Assembly (NCBI GenBank): GCA_003224075.1
Contig: QHYF01000007.1
Span: forward strand, 1-13,172
Direction of reading: 5' to 3'
DNA: 13,172 nt
Source: Acidobacteriota bacterium
Lineage (GTDB): Bacteria > Acidobacteriota > Terriglobia > Acidiferrales > UBA7541
The notes under the pieces were generated by a model, which saw only the letters and a list, made by a program, of their open reading frames with translations, did not search any database and was not told where the DNA came from. How positions within the stretch are numbered: position 1 is the stretch's first letter; every line of letters begins with the position of its first letter. Of this stretch, positions 1 through 6,576 are shown in pieces. A program made the translations under genes and the position numbers.

Positions 1-923
1 ACCATCGGGTAGCCGCGTTCGCGCCAGGCATCGAGACCACCCTGTAAAGGCCGGATTCGTTTGATCCCTTTTCTTCTGAGGAGCAGCGCCACACGGGCGC
101 TGGTGGCTTCGTTTGGTCAAGTACAGTAGAGAACTACTTCGCGTTCGCGCGGCAAGCGGTCGTTTTTTTCTTCCAGCTCCTTGGCGTCCATGCGAAAGGC
201 GCCGGGAATGGTTTCAGGGTCGGCTTCGAAATCCATGGAATGGCGCAGGTCAACGATGACAAGGTCTTCGCCGGAGTCGATTTTTTGTTTCAGCTCGTCA
301 ACAGTGATGCGCGCGATGCGCAGTTCGTGCAGGAAGCGCTGCCGGGCGATAAACTTGTATGCGACGTAAGCCGCGAGCGCGCCTGCAAGAAGAACCACAA
401 GCCAGCCACCGAGCGCGGCCAGGTGTTCTGCGACGCGCTCGATTTCACCGCTGAAAACATACCCGAGACCTAAAAACGCGCCGGCCCAGAGAAGCGAGCC
501 CAGGGCGTCGAAAAGAAGAAAACGCCGCGGACGCATGTGAAAGATGCCGGCGAGAGGCGGCGCGACCGTACTCAGGCCTGGAACAAATTTGGCAAGCAGG
601 AGAGAGCGCGCGCCCTGCTTGGAGAAAACACCTTCCGTGCGCCGAACGCAGGAATCCGGCTCCAGCGAGATCTTGCAAAGAAGTTGAAGGATGGCTATGC
701 CTTTGCGGCGGCCAAGCTGATACCAAATCGAATCGGCGGCGACGGCTGCCGCAACCACGTAAGAGAGCGCGGCAAAAAAATCCAGGTTGCCTGTGCCGGA
801 CAGCGCCCCTGCGGCGAGCAAGAGCGGCATCGAAGGGAGAGGAAGTCCCATTTGCTCGGCAAAGACCCAGCCGGGCAAGACAACATAGCCATGATGGAGA
901 AGGAATTCGAATGTGCGGTGCAT
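1..923 (-). CDS. DedA-family membrane protein fused to rhodanese domain; candidate selenoprotein with in-frame TGA (partial, runs off left edge)
   Basis: Residues 1-195 look like a DedA/SNARE-associated inner-membrane protein: several hydrophobic segments, the D64...Y68..GR motif, and the FVPGLSTVAPPLAG segment at 113-126. DedA proteins are linked to lipid flipping and membrane homeostasis. Residues 205 onward are a rhodanese (sulfurtransferase) domain, probably cytosolic: VIVDLR at 222-227, GAFRMDA, then VVLYCT ending at the expected catalytic Cys267. Codon 269 (positions 117-119 on the plus strand) is TGA. The frame then stays open for 38 codons to the window edge and gives PNEATSARVALLL, followed by the expected rhodanese end RPLQGGLDAWRERGYP. 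From memory, related proteins read YC-x-C-PNEA here, so TGA replaces a cysteine. I infer selenocysteine; a nonsense mutation or read error is possible. The start ATG at 923 is the first possible one. The AGGAG just after the nitroreductase stop lies about 20 nt upstream, which is unusually far. It is last in the MarR-YceI-nitroreductase series. Confidence 0.8.
84..102 (-). promoter_or_regulatory. SECIS-like hairpin downstream of in-frame UGA
   Basis: On the minus-strand mRNA, CAGCGCC and GGCGCTG form a perfect 7-bp stem around the 5-nt loop CGUGU (plus-strand 91-95). The loop begins 21 nt after the UGA at 117-119. Published descriptions of bacterial SECIS elements ask for a small apical loop with a G in its first two positions, at roughly 16-37 nt from the UGA; this hairpin satisfies all of these, with G at loop position 2 and a GU in the loop. 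It lies inside the coding sequence, as bacterial SECIS elements do. In GC-rich coding DNA such a stem can arise by chance, so the evidence is supportive only. Confidence 0.55.
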
Positions 924-948
924 GGCCTGGCCGGGGTTTTGCTCTCCT

Positions 949-1554
949 TTAATTCGAAACGAAAGGAGCAGTATGACCCCAGCGGCCGCTCATCACAAAT
1001 TCGCTGAGCGGTTTGCGTGTCCGCGGAGCCAGCTCCGTCTTTCGCAATTGTTCAGGAAGATTCTCCGGGTCGCCGGGATAGCCAATGGCCATGGCGGAAA
1101 CGGGCTCCCAGCCCTCAGGAATCCCGAAGAGCTGGCGCGCTTTGTCATGATGGAAGCCCGCCATCTGATGAACGACGAGGCCGCGTGACGTCGCTTCCAT
1201 AGTCAATTGTGCGTTAGCAGCGCCGACATCGTGTTGAGCGACGGGGTTCCGCGAGCCATTGTGTTTGAAGTGCTGGCGCGCAACGGAAATCGCAAGTACG
1301 GGGGCTTGCTTGGCCCATGCGGCATTCATATCCATCAGGACGCTTAGCATTTTCGGAAAATTCTCTTTGTCGTCCTTTGTGGCAACGAGATAAGCCCAGG
1401 GCTGATCGTTGTAGCTGGACGCGGCCCAGCGAGCCGCTTCGAAGAGCGAGCGCAGCACTTCGGGCGGGACCGGCTTATCGGAGAAGGCCCTCGGGCTCCA
1501 ACGCTTGACGATAAAATCATGAACCGGGTGATCTGTCGTTGCTGGCTTTTGCAT
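949..1554 (-). CDS. Nitroreductase family protein (FMN-dependent oxidoreductase)
   Basis: The protein has 201 residues, the normal size for a single-domain nitroreductase. These are usually FMN-bound dimers that use NAD(P)H to reduce nitro compounds, quinones or other electrophiles. Family marks are KRWSPRAFSDKPV near residues 17-29 (FMN phosphate contacts), WAASSYNDQPW at 43-53 (the flavin-contacting S-x-N-x-QPW pattern), and a C-terminal AIGYPGD. The reading frame is open upstream to 1617, but the ATG at 1554 is preferred: AGGA of an AAAGGAAG stretch lies about 8 nt before it and the family's N-terminus begins there. The 25-base gap to the DedA-rhodanese start and the shared strand suggest co-transcription. 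The substrate cannot be told from sequence. Confidence 0.92.
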   Translation of the reverse strand: MQKPATTDHPVHDFIVKRWSPRAFSDKPVPPEVLRSLFEAARWAASSYNDQPWAYLVATKDDKENFPKMLSVLMDMNAAWAKQAPVLAISVARQHFKHNGSRNPVAQHDVGAANAQLTMEATSRGLVVHQMAGFHHDKARQLFGIPEGWEPVSAMAIGYPGDPENLPEQLRKTELAPRTRKPLSEFVMSGRWGHTAPFVSN

Positions 1555-1600
1555 TGCTTTCTTCCTTTTGCGTTCAAACATTTGATGAAGGAATCGAGGC

Positions 1601-1622
1601 GGGCGGTGCATGCGCACCGCCC
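1601..1622. repeat. Perfect inverted repeat / hairpin between yceI-like and nitroreductase genes
   Basis: GGGCGGTGC and GCACCGCCC form a 9-bp perfect stem around the loop ATGC, and the flanking C1600-G1623 adds a tenth pair. It sits in the 101-base gap between the YceI stop and the nitroreductase start. Neither side carries a T-run, so it is not a classic intrinsic terminator. It may stabilise or attenuate the operon transcript, or be a REP-like element. Confidence 0.6.
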
Positions 1623-1655
1623 GGTCCGCCCCGGTCTAACTGAAACAAGATTTCC

Positions 1656-2279
1656 TTAGTTGCCAGTCTTCGACGGAGCCTGCTTGACCATTTCCAGATC
1701 GATGGTGATGTTAACGTCGTCGCCAACGACGACACCGCCGCCGTCGACGTTGGCGTTCCATTTCACGCCGAAGTCCTGACGATTGATTTTCGTCGTCGCG
1801 GATGCGGCGACCCGGGCGTTGCCCCAGGGATCCTTAATGGCAGCGGTCGGACCCTCGACGTCGAGCACCACTTCCTTGGTAACCCCGTGAATGGTGAGAT
1901 CGCCCGTGATTTTCAGCTTGCCCGGCGCAGCCTGCTCGATCCTCTTGGACTTGAAAGTTATCGTGGGATACTTCGCGACATCGAAAAAGTCGGGACTCTT
2001 GAGATGGTCATTGCGCTTAGGCTCGCGAGTGTCCACCGTCGTTGCGTCGATCGTGACATCCACGACGGACTTGGTAATGTCCTGATCGTCCCAGGCAATC
2101 GTTCCCGTGACGTTGTGGAATTCGCCGCGCACCGTCGAAATCATCAGGTGCTTTACCGCAAACTGCGCGGAAGTGTGCTGCGGGTCGATCCGCCAGCTGG
2201 AACTCGCGGACAACGCAGGCAGCGACAGAACAGCTGCGAGTCCTGCGGCTGCTGCGATTCGTGATAGAGAGTGTCCCAT
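1656..2279 (-). CDS. Secreted YceI-family lipid-binding protein
   Basis: The protein has 207 residues with a Sec signal peptide: basic start MGHSLSR, an Ala/Leu-rich core, and probable cleavage near LSA at residues 23-25. The mature part has the YceI pattern: WRIDPQHTSAQFAVKHLMISTVRGEF near 29-54, then DATTVDTREPKRNDHLKSPDFFDVAKYP, and a later LTIHGVTKEV strand. YceI proteins form a lipocalin-like barrel that binds isoprenoid-type lipids in the periplasm; the ligand here is unknown. AGGAG lies 6 nt before the ATG. The gene follows MarR by 57 bases with no terminator visible, so it probably belongs to the MarR operon. Periplasmic YceI beside a nitroreductase and a rhodanese fits a role in oxidative or quinone/electrophile stress, which is an inference. 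Confidence 0.93.
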   Translation of the reverse strand: MGHSLSRIAAAAGLAAVLSLPALSASSSWRIDPQHTSAQFAVKHLMISTVRGEFHNVTGTIAWDDQDITKSVVDVTIDATTVDTREPKRNDHLKSPDFFDVAKYPTITFKSKRIEQAAPGKLKITGDLTIHGVTKEVVLDVEGPTAAIKDPWGNARVAASATTKINRQDFGVKWNANVDGGGVVVGDDVNITIDLEMVKQAPSKTGN

Positions 2280-2337
2280 GTTTGTTCTCCTGTTCGTTAT
2301 GTGATTGGTGATTTGAAACTCGTTCCGAAATGCTTTG

Positions 2338-2799
2338 CTACTCCGGCTTGCGGGTGCGGACTTCTTCCAAAAGCTCAGAGAGCGTCTTCAGACGCGCCGC
2401 CGGCAGATGCCGGAACTGGCGTTTGTGAAGATCGTGAACGGGTTGGTCGAGAGTTTTTAGAAGACGGAGACCTTGCGCGGTGATGCGCGTCTTCACGACA
2501 CGGCGGTCGTCGGTCTGCCGTTCCCGCGAGATGAGGCCGCGTTTCTCCATGCGGTCGAGAAGCCGGGTGATGTCCGGGTCGTGAGAAATCATGCGGTCAC
2601 CGATGCCGCGGCAGGCAAGGCCCTCCGGCTCAGTTCCACGCAGAATGCGAAGAACGTTGTACTGAGCGCCTGTGAGTCCGGCCGCTTTCAGCAGCTGTTC
2701 GGCCTCTTGTCCGAGGGTGTCGGCGGTCTTCAGGAGAGCGACGAAAAGCCGGTCCTCAAGGGGGACAAGGAGGACGCCATTCTTGCGGCGAGACTTCAT
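2338..2799 (-). CDS. MarR-family transcriptional regulator
   Basis: The protein has 153 residues with the MarR winged helix-turn-helix: LTGAQYNVLRILRG at 42-55, the recognition helix region ISHDPDITRLLDRMEKRGLI at 71-90, and the wing with TDDRRVVKTRIT at 96-107. MarR proteins are dimers that usually repress their own operon and release DNA on binding a phenolic or oxidising ligand. The only cysteine is Cys63, just before the DNA-binding helices; redox sensing through it is conceivable but unproven. The ATG at 2799 is the only ATG start in frame and lies just after a strong promoter, so its mRNA would be nearly or fully leaderless. YceI, nitroreductase and DedA-rhodanese follow on the same strand and are its likely targets. 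Confidence 0.93.
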   Translation of the reverse strand: MKSRRKNGVLLVPLEDRLFVALLKTADTLGQEAEQLLKAAGLTGAQYNVLRILRGTEPEGLACRGIGDRMISHDPDITRLLDRMEKRGLISRERQTDDRRVVKTRITAQGLRLLKTLDQPVHDLHKRQFRHLPAARLKTLSELLEEVRTRKPE

Positions 2800-2805
2800 G
2801 ATGCG

Positions 2806-2834
2806 AATATAGTCGTTGTAACGATGATTGTCAA
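2806..2834 (-). promoter_or_regulatory. Sigma70-type promoter of the marR operon
   Basis: Read on the minus strand, a consensus -35 box TTGACA (2829-2834) is followed after exactly 17 nt by TATATT (2806-2811). The expected start of transcription falls about 7 nt downstream, at or within 1-2 nt of the MarR ATG. There is no room for a ribosome-binding site, which implies a leaderless transcript. Confidence 0.8.
2813..2824. promoter_or_regulatory. Palindromic operator candidate within the marR promoter spacer
   Basis: TCGTT-GT-AACGA is a 12-bp inverted repeat with perfect 5-bp arms, lying wholly between the -35 and -10 boxes. A dimeric MarR repressor bound there would block RNA polymerase, so autoregulation is the simple reading. 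Binding by this MarR is inferred from position only. Confidence 0.5.
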
Positions 2835-2869
2835 GAGGAAAAGTTAATCCTGGGGCGGCAAGGCTTGGT

Positions 2870-3619
2870 TCATGGCTTGCGCAGCGGGCGCACGTGAATC
2901 TCGCTCAGGAAACTCCGCGGACTCTGCATAACGATGGCTTCCACCGCGTGGGCCACGTCTTCCGGGCGGAGCGCTTTCGGGGAGTCTTTCGGGGCGCGGC
3001 CGGAGAATTCCGTGGAGACACTGCCGGGGCAAATCACGCTCACGCGGATCCCATATTCCCGGAGGTCTTCCGCCATACAGCCGGAAAGACCGATCACTCC
3101 CCATTTCGAAGCGCAATAGAGGCCGCCGCCCGCGAACGTGTTTCTACCCGCAAGCGAGCTGATGTTGATGATGTCGCCCGAACCGCGCCGGATCATGGAC
3201 GGCGCGACGGCGCGGGAGAGGAGGAAGACGCTCTTGAGATTGGTATTGTGGACGCGATCCCAATCGGCCTCGCTCTTTTCGTGGGCCGGGCCGAAAAGGC
3301 CCATGCCTGCATTGTTGACGAGGATCGTGACGGGACCAAGCGCGGCTTCCGTCTTGGCGACCAGCTTGGCCACGTCTGCGGCGCGTGTGACATCCGCCGG
3401 TTGCGTGTGGACGCGCGCACCGGTTTTCGCCAATCCTTCAGCCGCGTCCTGGAGTGCCGCGCGATCCCGGCCACAGATCGCGACGGAAGCTCCCAGTGAG
3501 GCAAGCCGGTTTGCGATGGCTCGGCCGATGCCGCGGCTTCCGCCCGTAACAAGCGCCACACCGCCGGAAAGCGGCGCCTTCTCCTGCCCTCTCCCATTCG
3601 TTGCACTTATCGAAGCCAT
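2870..3619 (-). CDS. SDR-family oxidoreductase (3-oxoacyl-ACP reductase-like)
   Basis: From the preferred start the protein has 249 residues, normal for classical short-chain dehydrogenases. Visible marks are the cofactor-binding TGGSRGIG at 25-32, the NNAG motif at 102-105, catalytic Ser154/155 in INISS, and YCASK giving Tyr168 and Lys172. Arg29 in the glycine motif and the RDR following the second strand suggest NADP(H) preference. An in-frame ATG at 3664 would add 15 residues. The ATG at 3619 is preferred because GAGGA lies about 9 nt before it, whereas the upstream ATG has only an AGG directly abutting it. The gene ends 70 bases before MarR, which has its own promoter, so it may be only loosely linked to that operon. 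The substrate is not predictable. Confidence 0.9.
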   Translation of the reverse strand: MASISATNGRGQEKAPLSGGVALVTGGSRGIGRAIANRLASLGASVAICGRDRAALQDAAEGLAKTGARVHTQPADVTRAADVAKLVAKTEAALGPVTILVNNAGMGLFGPAHEKSEADWDRVHNTNLKSVFLLSRAVAPSMIRRGSGDIINISSLAGRNTFAGGGLYCASKWGVIGLSGCMAEDLREYGIRVSVICPGSVSTEFSGRAPKDSPKALRPEDVAHAVEAIVMQSPRSFLSEIHVRPLRKP

Positions 3620-3783
3620 GAGAATTCTTCCTCGTGCAGGCCACTCTTTTTGTGCGACACTCATCCTATCACTAGAGTTTCCCGCAGTTCTTGGGATGTC
3701 CGAAGGCTGCGCGGGAAAGAAGAGAAACTGCCTGCTGCATGAAGAAATATCCTCAGATTCTCAAGTCATTGCGGGATAACGTC

Positions 3784-3813
3784 TTGCAGATGGGGTCTGC
3801 CTTTTCCTATAAT
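3784..3813 (+). promoter_or_regulatory. Promoter of the TPR-protein gene
   Basis: A perfect -10 box TATAAT (3808-3813) lies 18 nt after TTGCAG (3784-3789), which shares TTG with the -35 consensus. Transcription would start near 3820, leaving a leader of about 94 nt before the ATG at 3914. The 294-base divergent gap between the SDR gene and this one holds nothing else I can recognise. Confidence 0.6.
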
Positions 3814-3913
3814 CCCATCGCTTTCAGAGTCCAAGTGATTCCCGGCGCAAGCATTCCGGGGTGCACCGGAAGCAGAAAACTCAGACATGGAGTATGAGCG
3901 AGGAGAAATGGGA

Positions 3914-5284
3914 ATGAATGGAACACGAAGATTCGCGCGTCTCGGAATGTTTGCTGGGCTTTGCCTGATTCTTGGGAACGGCCTGAATGCAATTGCCCAA
4001 GCGCCCGCAGCGGGGCAGGATTCGAGCGCGGCGAAAGGGCCAAAGTACACGCTGGCGGAGTACAACGCCTATCAGGCGTGCGCCACCGAAAAAGTGCCGT
4101 CCGCGCAAATCAGGTGTCTGGATGATTTTGTCTCGAAGTATTCGACCTCCGATCTTCTTGTCTATGTCTATCCGCTTTATTACCGCAACTATACTCAGCT
4201 CAAGAATCCTCAAAAAGTAATCGAGAACGCGGACAAGCTGGTAGCGCTGGGCGATAAGGCGGAGTCGGGAATCCGGTACGAAGCCCTCTATGCCAGGGCC
4301 CTTTCCTACGCGGGCTTGAACGTCACTGACACGACACCGGGGGCGAAGGATTTGGCGACCAAGGCCAGGGATGCGGCCCTCCTCGGCCTGAAGACGCTCG
4401 ACGAATTGAAGAAGCCCGACAACATGTCTGATGAGGACTTCAAGAAACAGAAGCAGCAGCCGGCCATTCTCTTCAATTACACGGCAGGCAACGCGGCGAT
4501 GACGCTCAAGAACTATCCCGCGGCGGTCGCGTCGTTCAAGGCAGTGTTGGCCCTAAATCCGGACGACCCGATCACCAATTACAATCTGGGACGAGCATAC
4601 CAGTCCATGAATCCGCCGCAATGGATGGACGCTTTTTGGTCCTTTGCCAGAGCCGTAACCGCAAAAGGCGCGACCGAAGCGCAGTCTCGCCAAATCAAAG
4701 GTTACGTTTCTAAACTCATCAACAATTACCAGGGCGGAAACGTTTGTGACAGCCTGACCGCCGCGGAGTTGAATGAACTTTTGCAGCTCGCGGGTTCATC
4801 GCCGGAGCGCCCCGAGGGCTACAAACTCGCCAGCGCCACGGACATCTCCGCAGCCCAGAAAGACATGACCATCGCCTCGGTGATTGCCGACCTCAAGACC
4901 CCCGGCGACAAAAGTAAATTGACGTGGCTCGCGTCCTGCGGTTTGGAATTCCCCGGGGTGCCGGGCAAGGCGATCGAAATCGTGCCGGGTTCGGATGCGG
5001 TTGTTCTGAAGATCGCGTTTGTGACGAGCGACGATGAATTTGAGAAGGCCACGACGCCCAATATGGACGTGAAGGTGGTCGGCCAGCCTGAGGCGGCGCG
5101 CGTCGAAAAGGACAGCGCAGTCCATTTCACCGGCACGCTGGTTTCTTACGACCCCGATCCAACGTTTTTTCTCCACTGGGATAAGGCCAAAGTGAAGGCC
5201 GAGGATATTCCGAAGGAGAAGGGGGCTCCGAAGAGGCCAGTGCGGCGTCCGGCAGCCAAGAAGCCGGGAACGAAACCAAGCTAA
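3914..5284 (+). CDS. Secreted TPR-repeat protein of unknown function
   Basis: The protein has 456 residues. The N-terminus (RRFARLGMFAGLCLILGNGL, then AIAQA) is a signal peptide with probable cleavage after residue 28 or 30; no lipobox is seen, so it is likely periplasmic or secreted. Helical repeats fill the middle, with a clear TPR at about 186-250 (FNYTAGNAAMTLKNYPAAVASFKAVLALNP and NYNLGRAYQSMNP). The C-terminal third is a beta-rich stretch ending FTGTLVSYDPDPTFFLHWDKAKV, followed by a basic Lys/Pro/Ala/Arg tail. Three in-frame ATGs exist (3887, 3908, 3914); AGGAG at 3901-3905 sits 8 nt before 3914, so that is chosen. It stands alone, with its own promoter and a terminator after it. I believe similar proteins are common in Acidobacteriota, but know no function. 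Scaffold or complex-assembly roles are typical for TPR proteins. Confidence 0.88.
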   Translation: MNGTRRFARLGMFAGLCLILGNGLNAIAQAPAAGQDSSAAKGPKYTLAEYNAYQACATEKVPSAQIRCLDDFVSKYSTSDLLVYVYPLYYRNYTQLKNPQKVIENADKLVALGDKAESGIRYEALYARALSYAGLNVTDTTPGAKDLATKARDAALLGLKTLDELKKPDNMSDEDFKKQKQQPAILFNYTAGNAAMTLKNYPAAVASFKAVLALNPDDPITNYNLGRAYQSMNPPQWMDAFWSFARAVTAKGATEAQSRQIKGYVSKLINNYQGGNVCDSLTAAELNELLQLAGSSPERPEGYKLASATDISAAQKDMTIASVIADLKTPGDKSKLTWLASCGLEFPGVPGKAIEIVPGSDAVVLKIAFVTSDDEFEKATTPNMDVKVVGQPEAARVEKDSAVHFTGTLVSYDPDPTFFLHWDKAKVKAEDIPKEKGAPKRPVRRPAAKKPGTKPS

Positions 5285-5307
5285 TCTTCCGCAATTCCAC
5301 GCGATGC

Positions 5308-5341
5308 AAGAAAACGGTTCTCCGGCCATCCTGGGGAGCCG
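5308..5341 (-). terminator. Intrinsic terminator of the purC-fis operon (possibly bidirectional)
   Basis: Positions 5315-5323 (CGGTTCTCC) and 5333-5341 (GGGGAGCCG) pair over 9 bp with two G-U wobbles in the plus-strand RNA, around a 9-nt loop. On the minus strand the hairpin is followed by TTTTCTT, as expected for a terminator after the fis-like gene. On the plus strand only CTTTAGCTCTT follows, so it would be weaker for the TPR gene. Confidence 0.65.
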
Positions 5342-5372
5342 CTTTAGCTCTTGATGGCGATTCAAAAGGCTG

Positions 5373-5600
5373 TCAGCGCGAAGAGCGGCGGCGCCCGTTC
5401 GAATCGAGCTTATACTCACCGATCTTGCGGCTCAAAGTGTTGCGGTGAATGCCCAGCATCTCGGCCGCGCGGGACTGGTTGCCGTTCGCGCGATCCAGAA
5501 CGCGCTTGATGAAGCGCTTTTCGAATTCGCTGACCGCCTCTTCAAAAAGAATTCCGCGCTCTACCATTTGACTGACGAGTCCTTCCAATTCGTCTTTCAC
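5373..5600 (-). CDS. Small Fis-like helix-turn-helix protein
   Basis: The protein has 75 residues and is close to the DNA-binding end of Fis and of NtrC-type activators. Residues 26-65 hold FEKRFIKRVLDRANGNQSRA, then AEMLGIHRNTLSRKIGEYKL, where NQSRAAEMLGIHRNTLSRKI (41-60) is the helix-turn-helix. It has no receiver or AAA+ domain, so it is an orphan DNA-binding unit rather than a broken NtrC. The start is GTG at 5600, with GGAG 9 nt upstream. An in-frame TGA six codons before the GTG rules out a longer form. It starts 46 bases after purC on the same strand, with a terminator after it, so both probably share the purC promoter. Its targets are unknown; nucleoid or growth-linked gene control by analogy with Fis is an inference. 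Confidence 0.88.
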   Translation of the reverse strand: MKDELEGLVSQMVERGILFEEAVSEFEKRFIKRVLDRANGNQSRAAEMLGIHRNTLSRKIGEYKLDSNGRRRSSR

Positions 5601-5646
5601 GTTCGCACGCTCCGCTCAAGAACTTCCTCTGTCCAGGGGTCGGCCA

Positions 5647-6546
5647 CTAATCGAGCTCGCGTCCCGCCAGGATGCGAAACGCCTCCCGGTACTTGGCGCG
5701 AGTGGCGTCGACGACCTCGGGAGGAAGCTCCGGGCCGGGCGGGGTTTTCGGCCAACGAATTCGCTCGAGATAGTCGCGCACAAACTGTTTGTCGAAAGAA
5801 GGTTGAGGACCGCCGGGATTGTATTCTGCGGCGGGCCAAAAGCGGGAAGAATCCGGCGTCAGGGCTTCGTCGATCCACAGGAGTTGATTATTCAGGAGGC
5901 CGAATTCAAATTTCGTGTCGGCGAGGATGATGCCGCGCGGCTCCGCGTATGAGGCGGCGCGGCGGTAGATTTCAAGCGTTACGGCCCGGACTTTCTCGGC
6001 AAGTTCCTTGCCGATAAGCGCCGCCGCCTGCTCGAACGAAATATTCTCGTCGTGACCGGACGCGGCTTTCGTTGCGGGCGTGAAGATTGGGTCCGGTAAC
6101 CTGTCGGACTCGCGCAACCCTGCCGGCAGCGCGACGCCGCAAATTTCTCCAGTGGTGCGGTAGTCTTTCCACCCGGAGCCGGAAACGTAGCCGCGCGCCA
6201 CGCATTCGATGGGCAGCGGCTTTGTTTTGCGCACGACCATGGACCGGCCTTCGAGCGCTTCTCTGTGCTTGTCAAATGGGGCTGGGAAATCGGTGGCGCT
6301 GAGGACATGGTTGGGAATGACGTCCTTCAACAAATTGAACCAGAAGAGAGAAAGTTGCGTGAGGACGCGCCCCTTGTCGGGAATCGGCGTGGGCAGAACG
6401 ACGTCAAAGGCCGAAAGGCGGTCCGTGGCGACGATCAGCAGCTTGTCGCCGAGATCGTAGATGTCCCGCACCTTCCCGCGCGCGGCGGGCGTCAGACCGG
6501 CGAAATGGGTTTGTCGAATAACGCGGATTGCAGGGCTCGCAGACAC
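5647..6546 (-). CDS. purC: Phosphoribosylaminoimidazole-succinocarboxamide synthase (SAICAR synthetase)
   Basis: This enzyme joins aspartate to CAIR using ATP in de novo purine synthesis, in the cytosol. The 299 residues match the longer PurC type. Family marks are GKVRDIYD at 24-31 (nucleotide-binding loop), ATDRLSAFD at 40-48, IPDKG at 55-59, ARGYVSGSGWKDY at 117-129, and DPIFTPATKA at 152-161 with DENIS at 166-170. The later ILADTKFEFG and WIDEALTPDSSRFW are also typical. The start is GTG at 6546, with GGGAG 10 nt upstream and a good promoter about 30 nt away. It heads a two-gene operon with the fis-like gene. No other purine gene is nearby, so the pathway is dispersed in this genome. Confidence 0.97.
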   Translation of the reverse strand: MSASPAIRVIRQTHFAGLTPAARGKVRDIYDLGDKLLIVATDRLSAFDVVLPTPIPDKGRVLTQLSLFWFNLLKDVIPNHVLSATDFPAPFDKHREALEGRSMVVRKTKPLPIECVARGYVSGSGWKDYRTTGEICGVALPAGLRESDRLPDPIFTPATKAASGHDENISFEQAAALIGKELAEKVRAVTLEIYRRAASYAEPRGIILADTKFEFGLLNNQLLWIDEALTPDSSRFWPAAEYNPGGPQPSFDKQFVRDYLERIRWPKTPPGPELPPEVVDATRAKYREAFRILAGRELD

Positions 6547-6576
6547 AGAATCGGTTCTCCCGACAAAGTGAGAAAC

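Noticed and set aside
117..119. TGA as the true end of a 268-residue DedA protein
   Set aside because: It would cut the rhodanese domain in its active-site loop, while the same frame goes on to encode the rest of the fold. Kept as the fallback only if selenocysteine machinery is absent.
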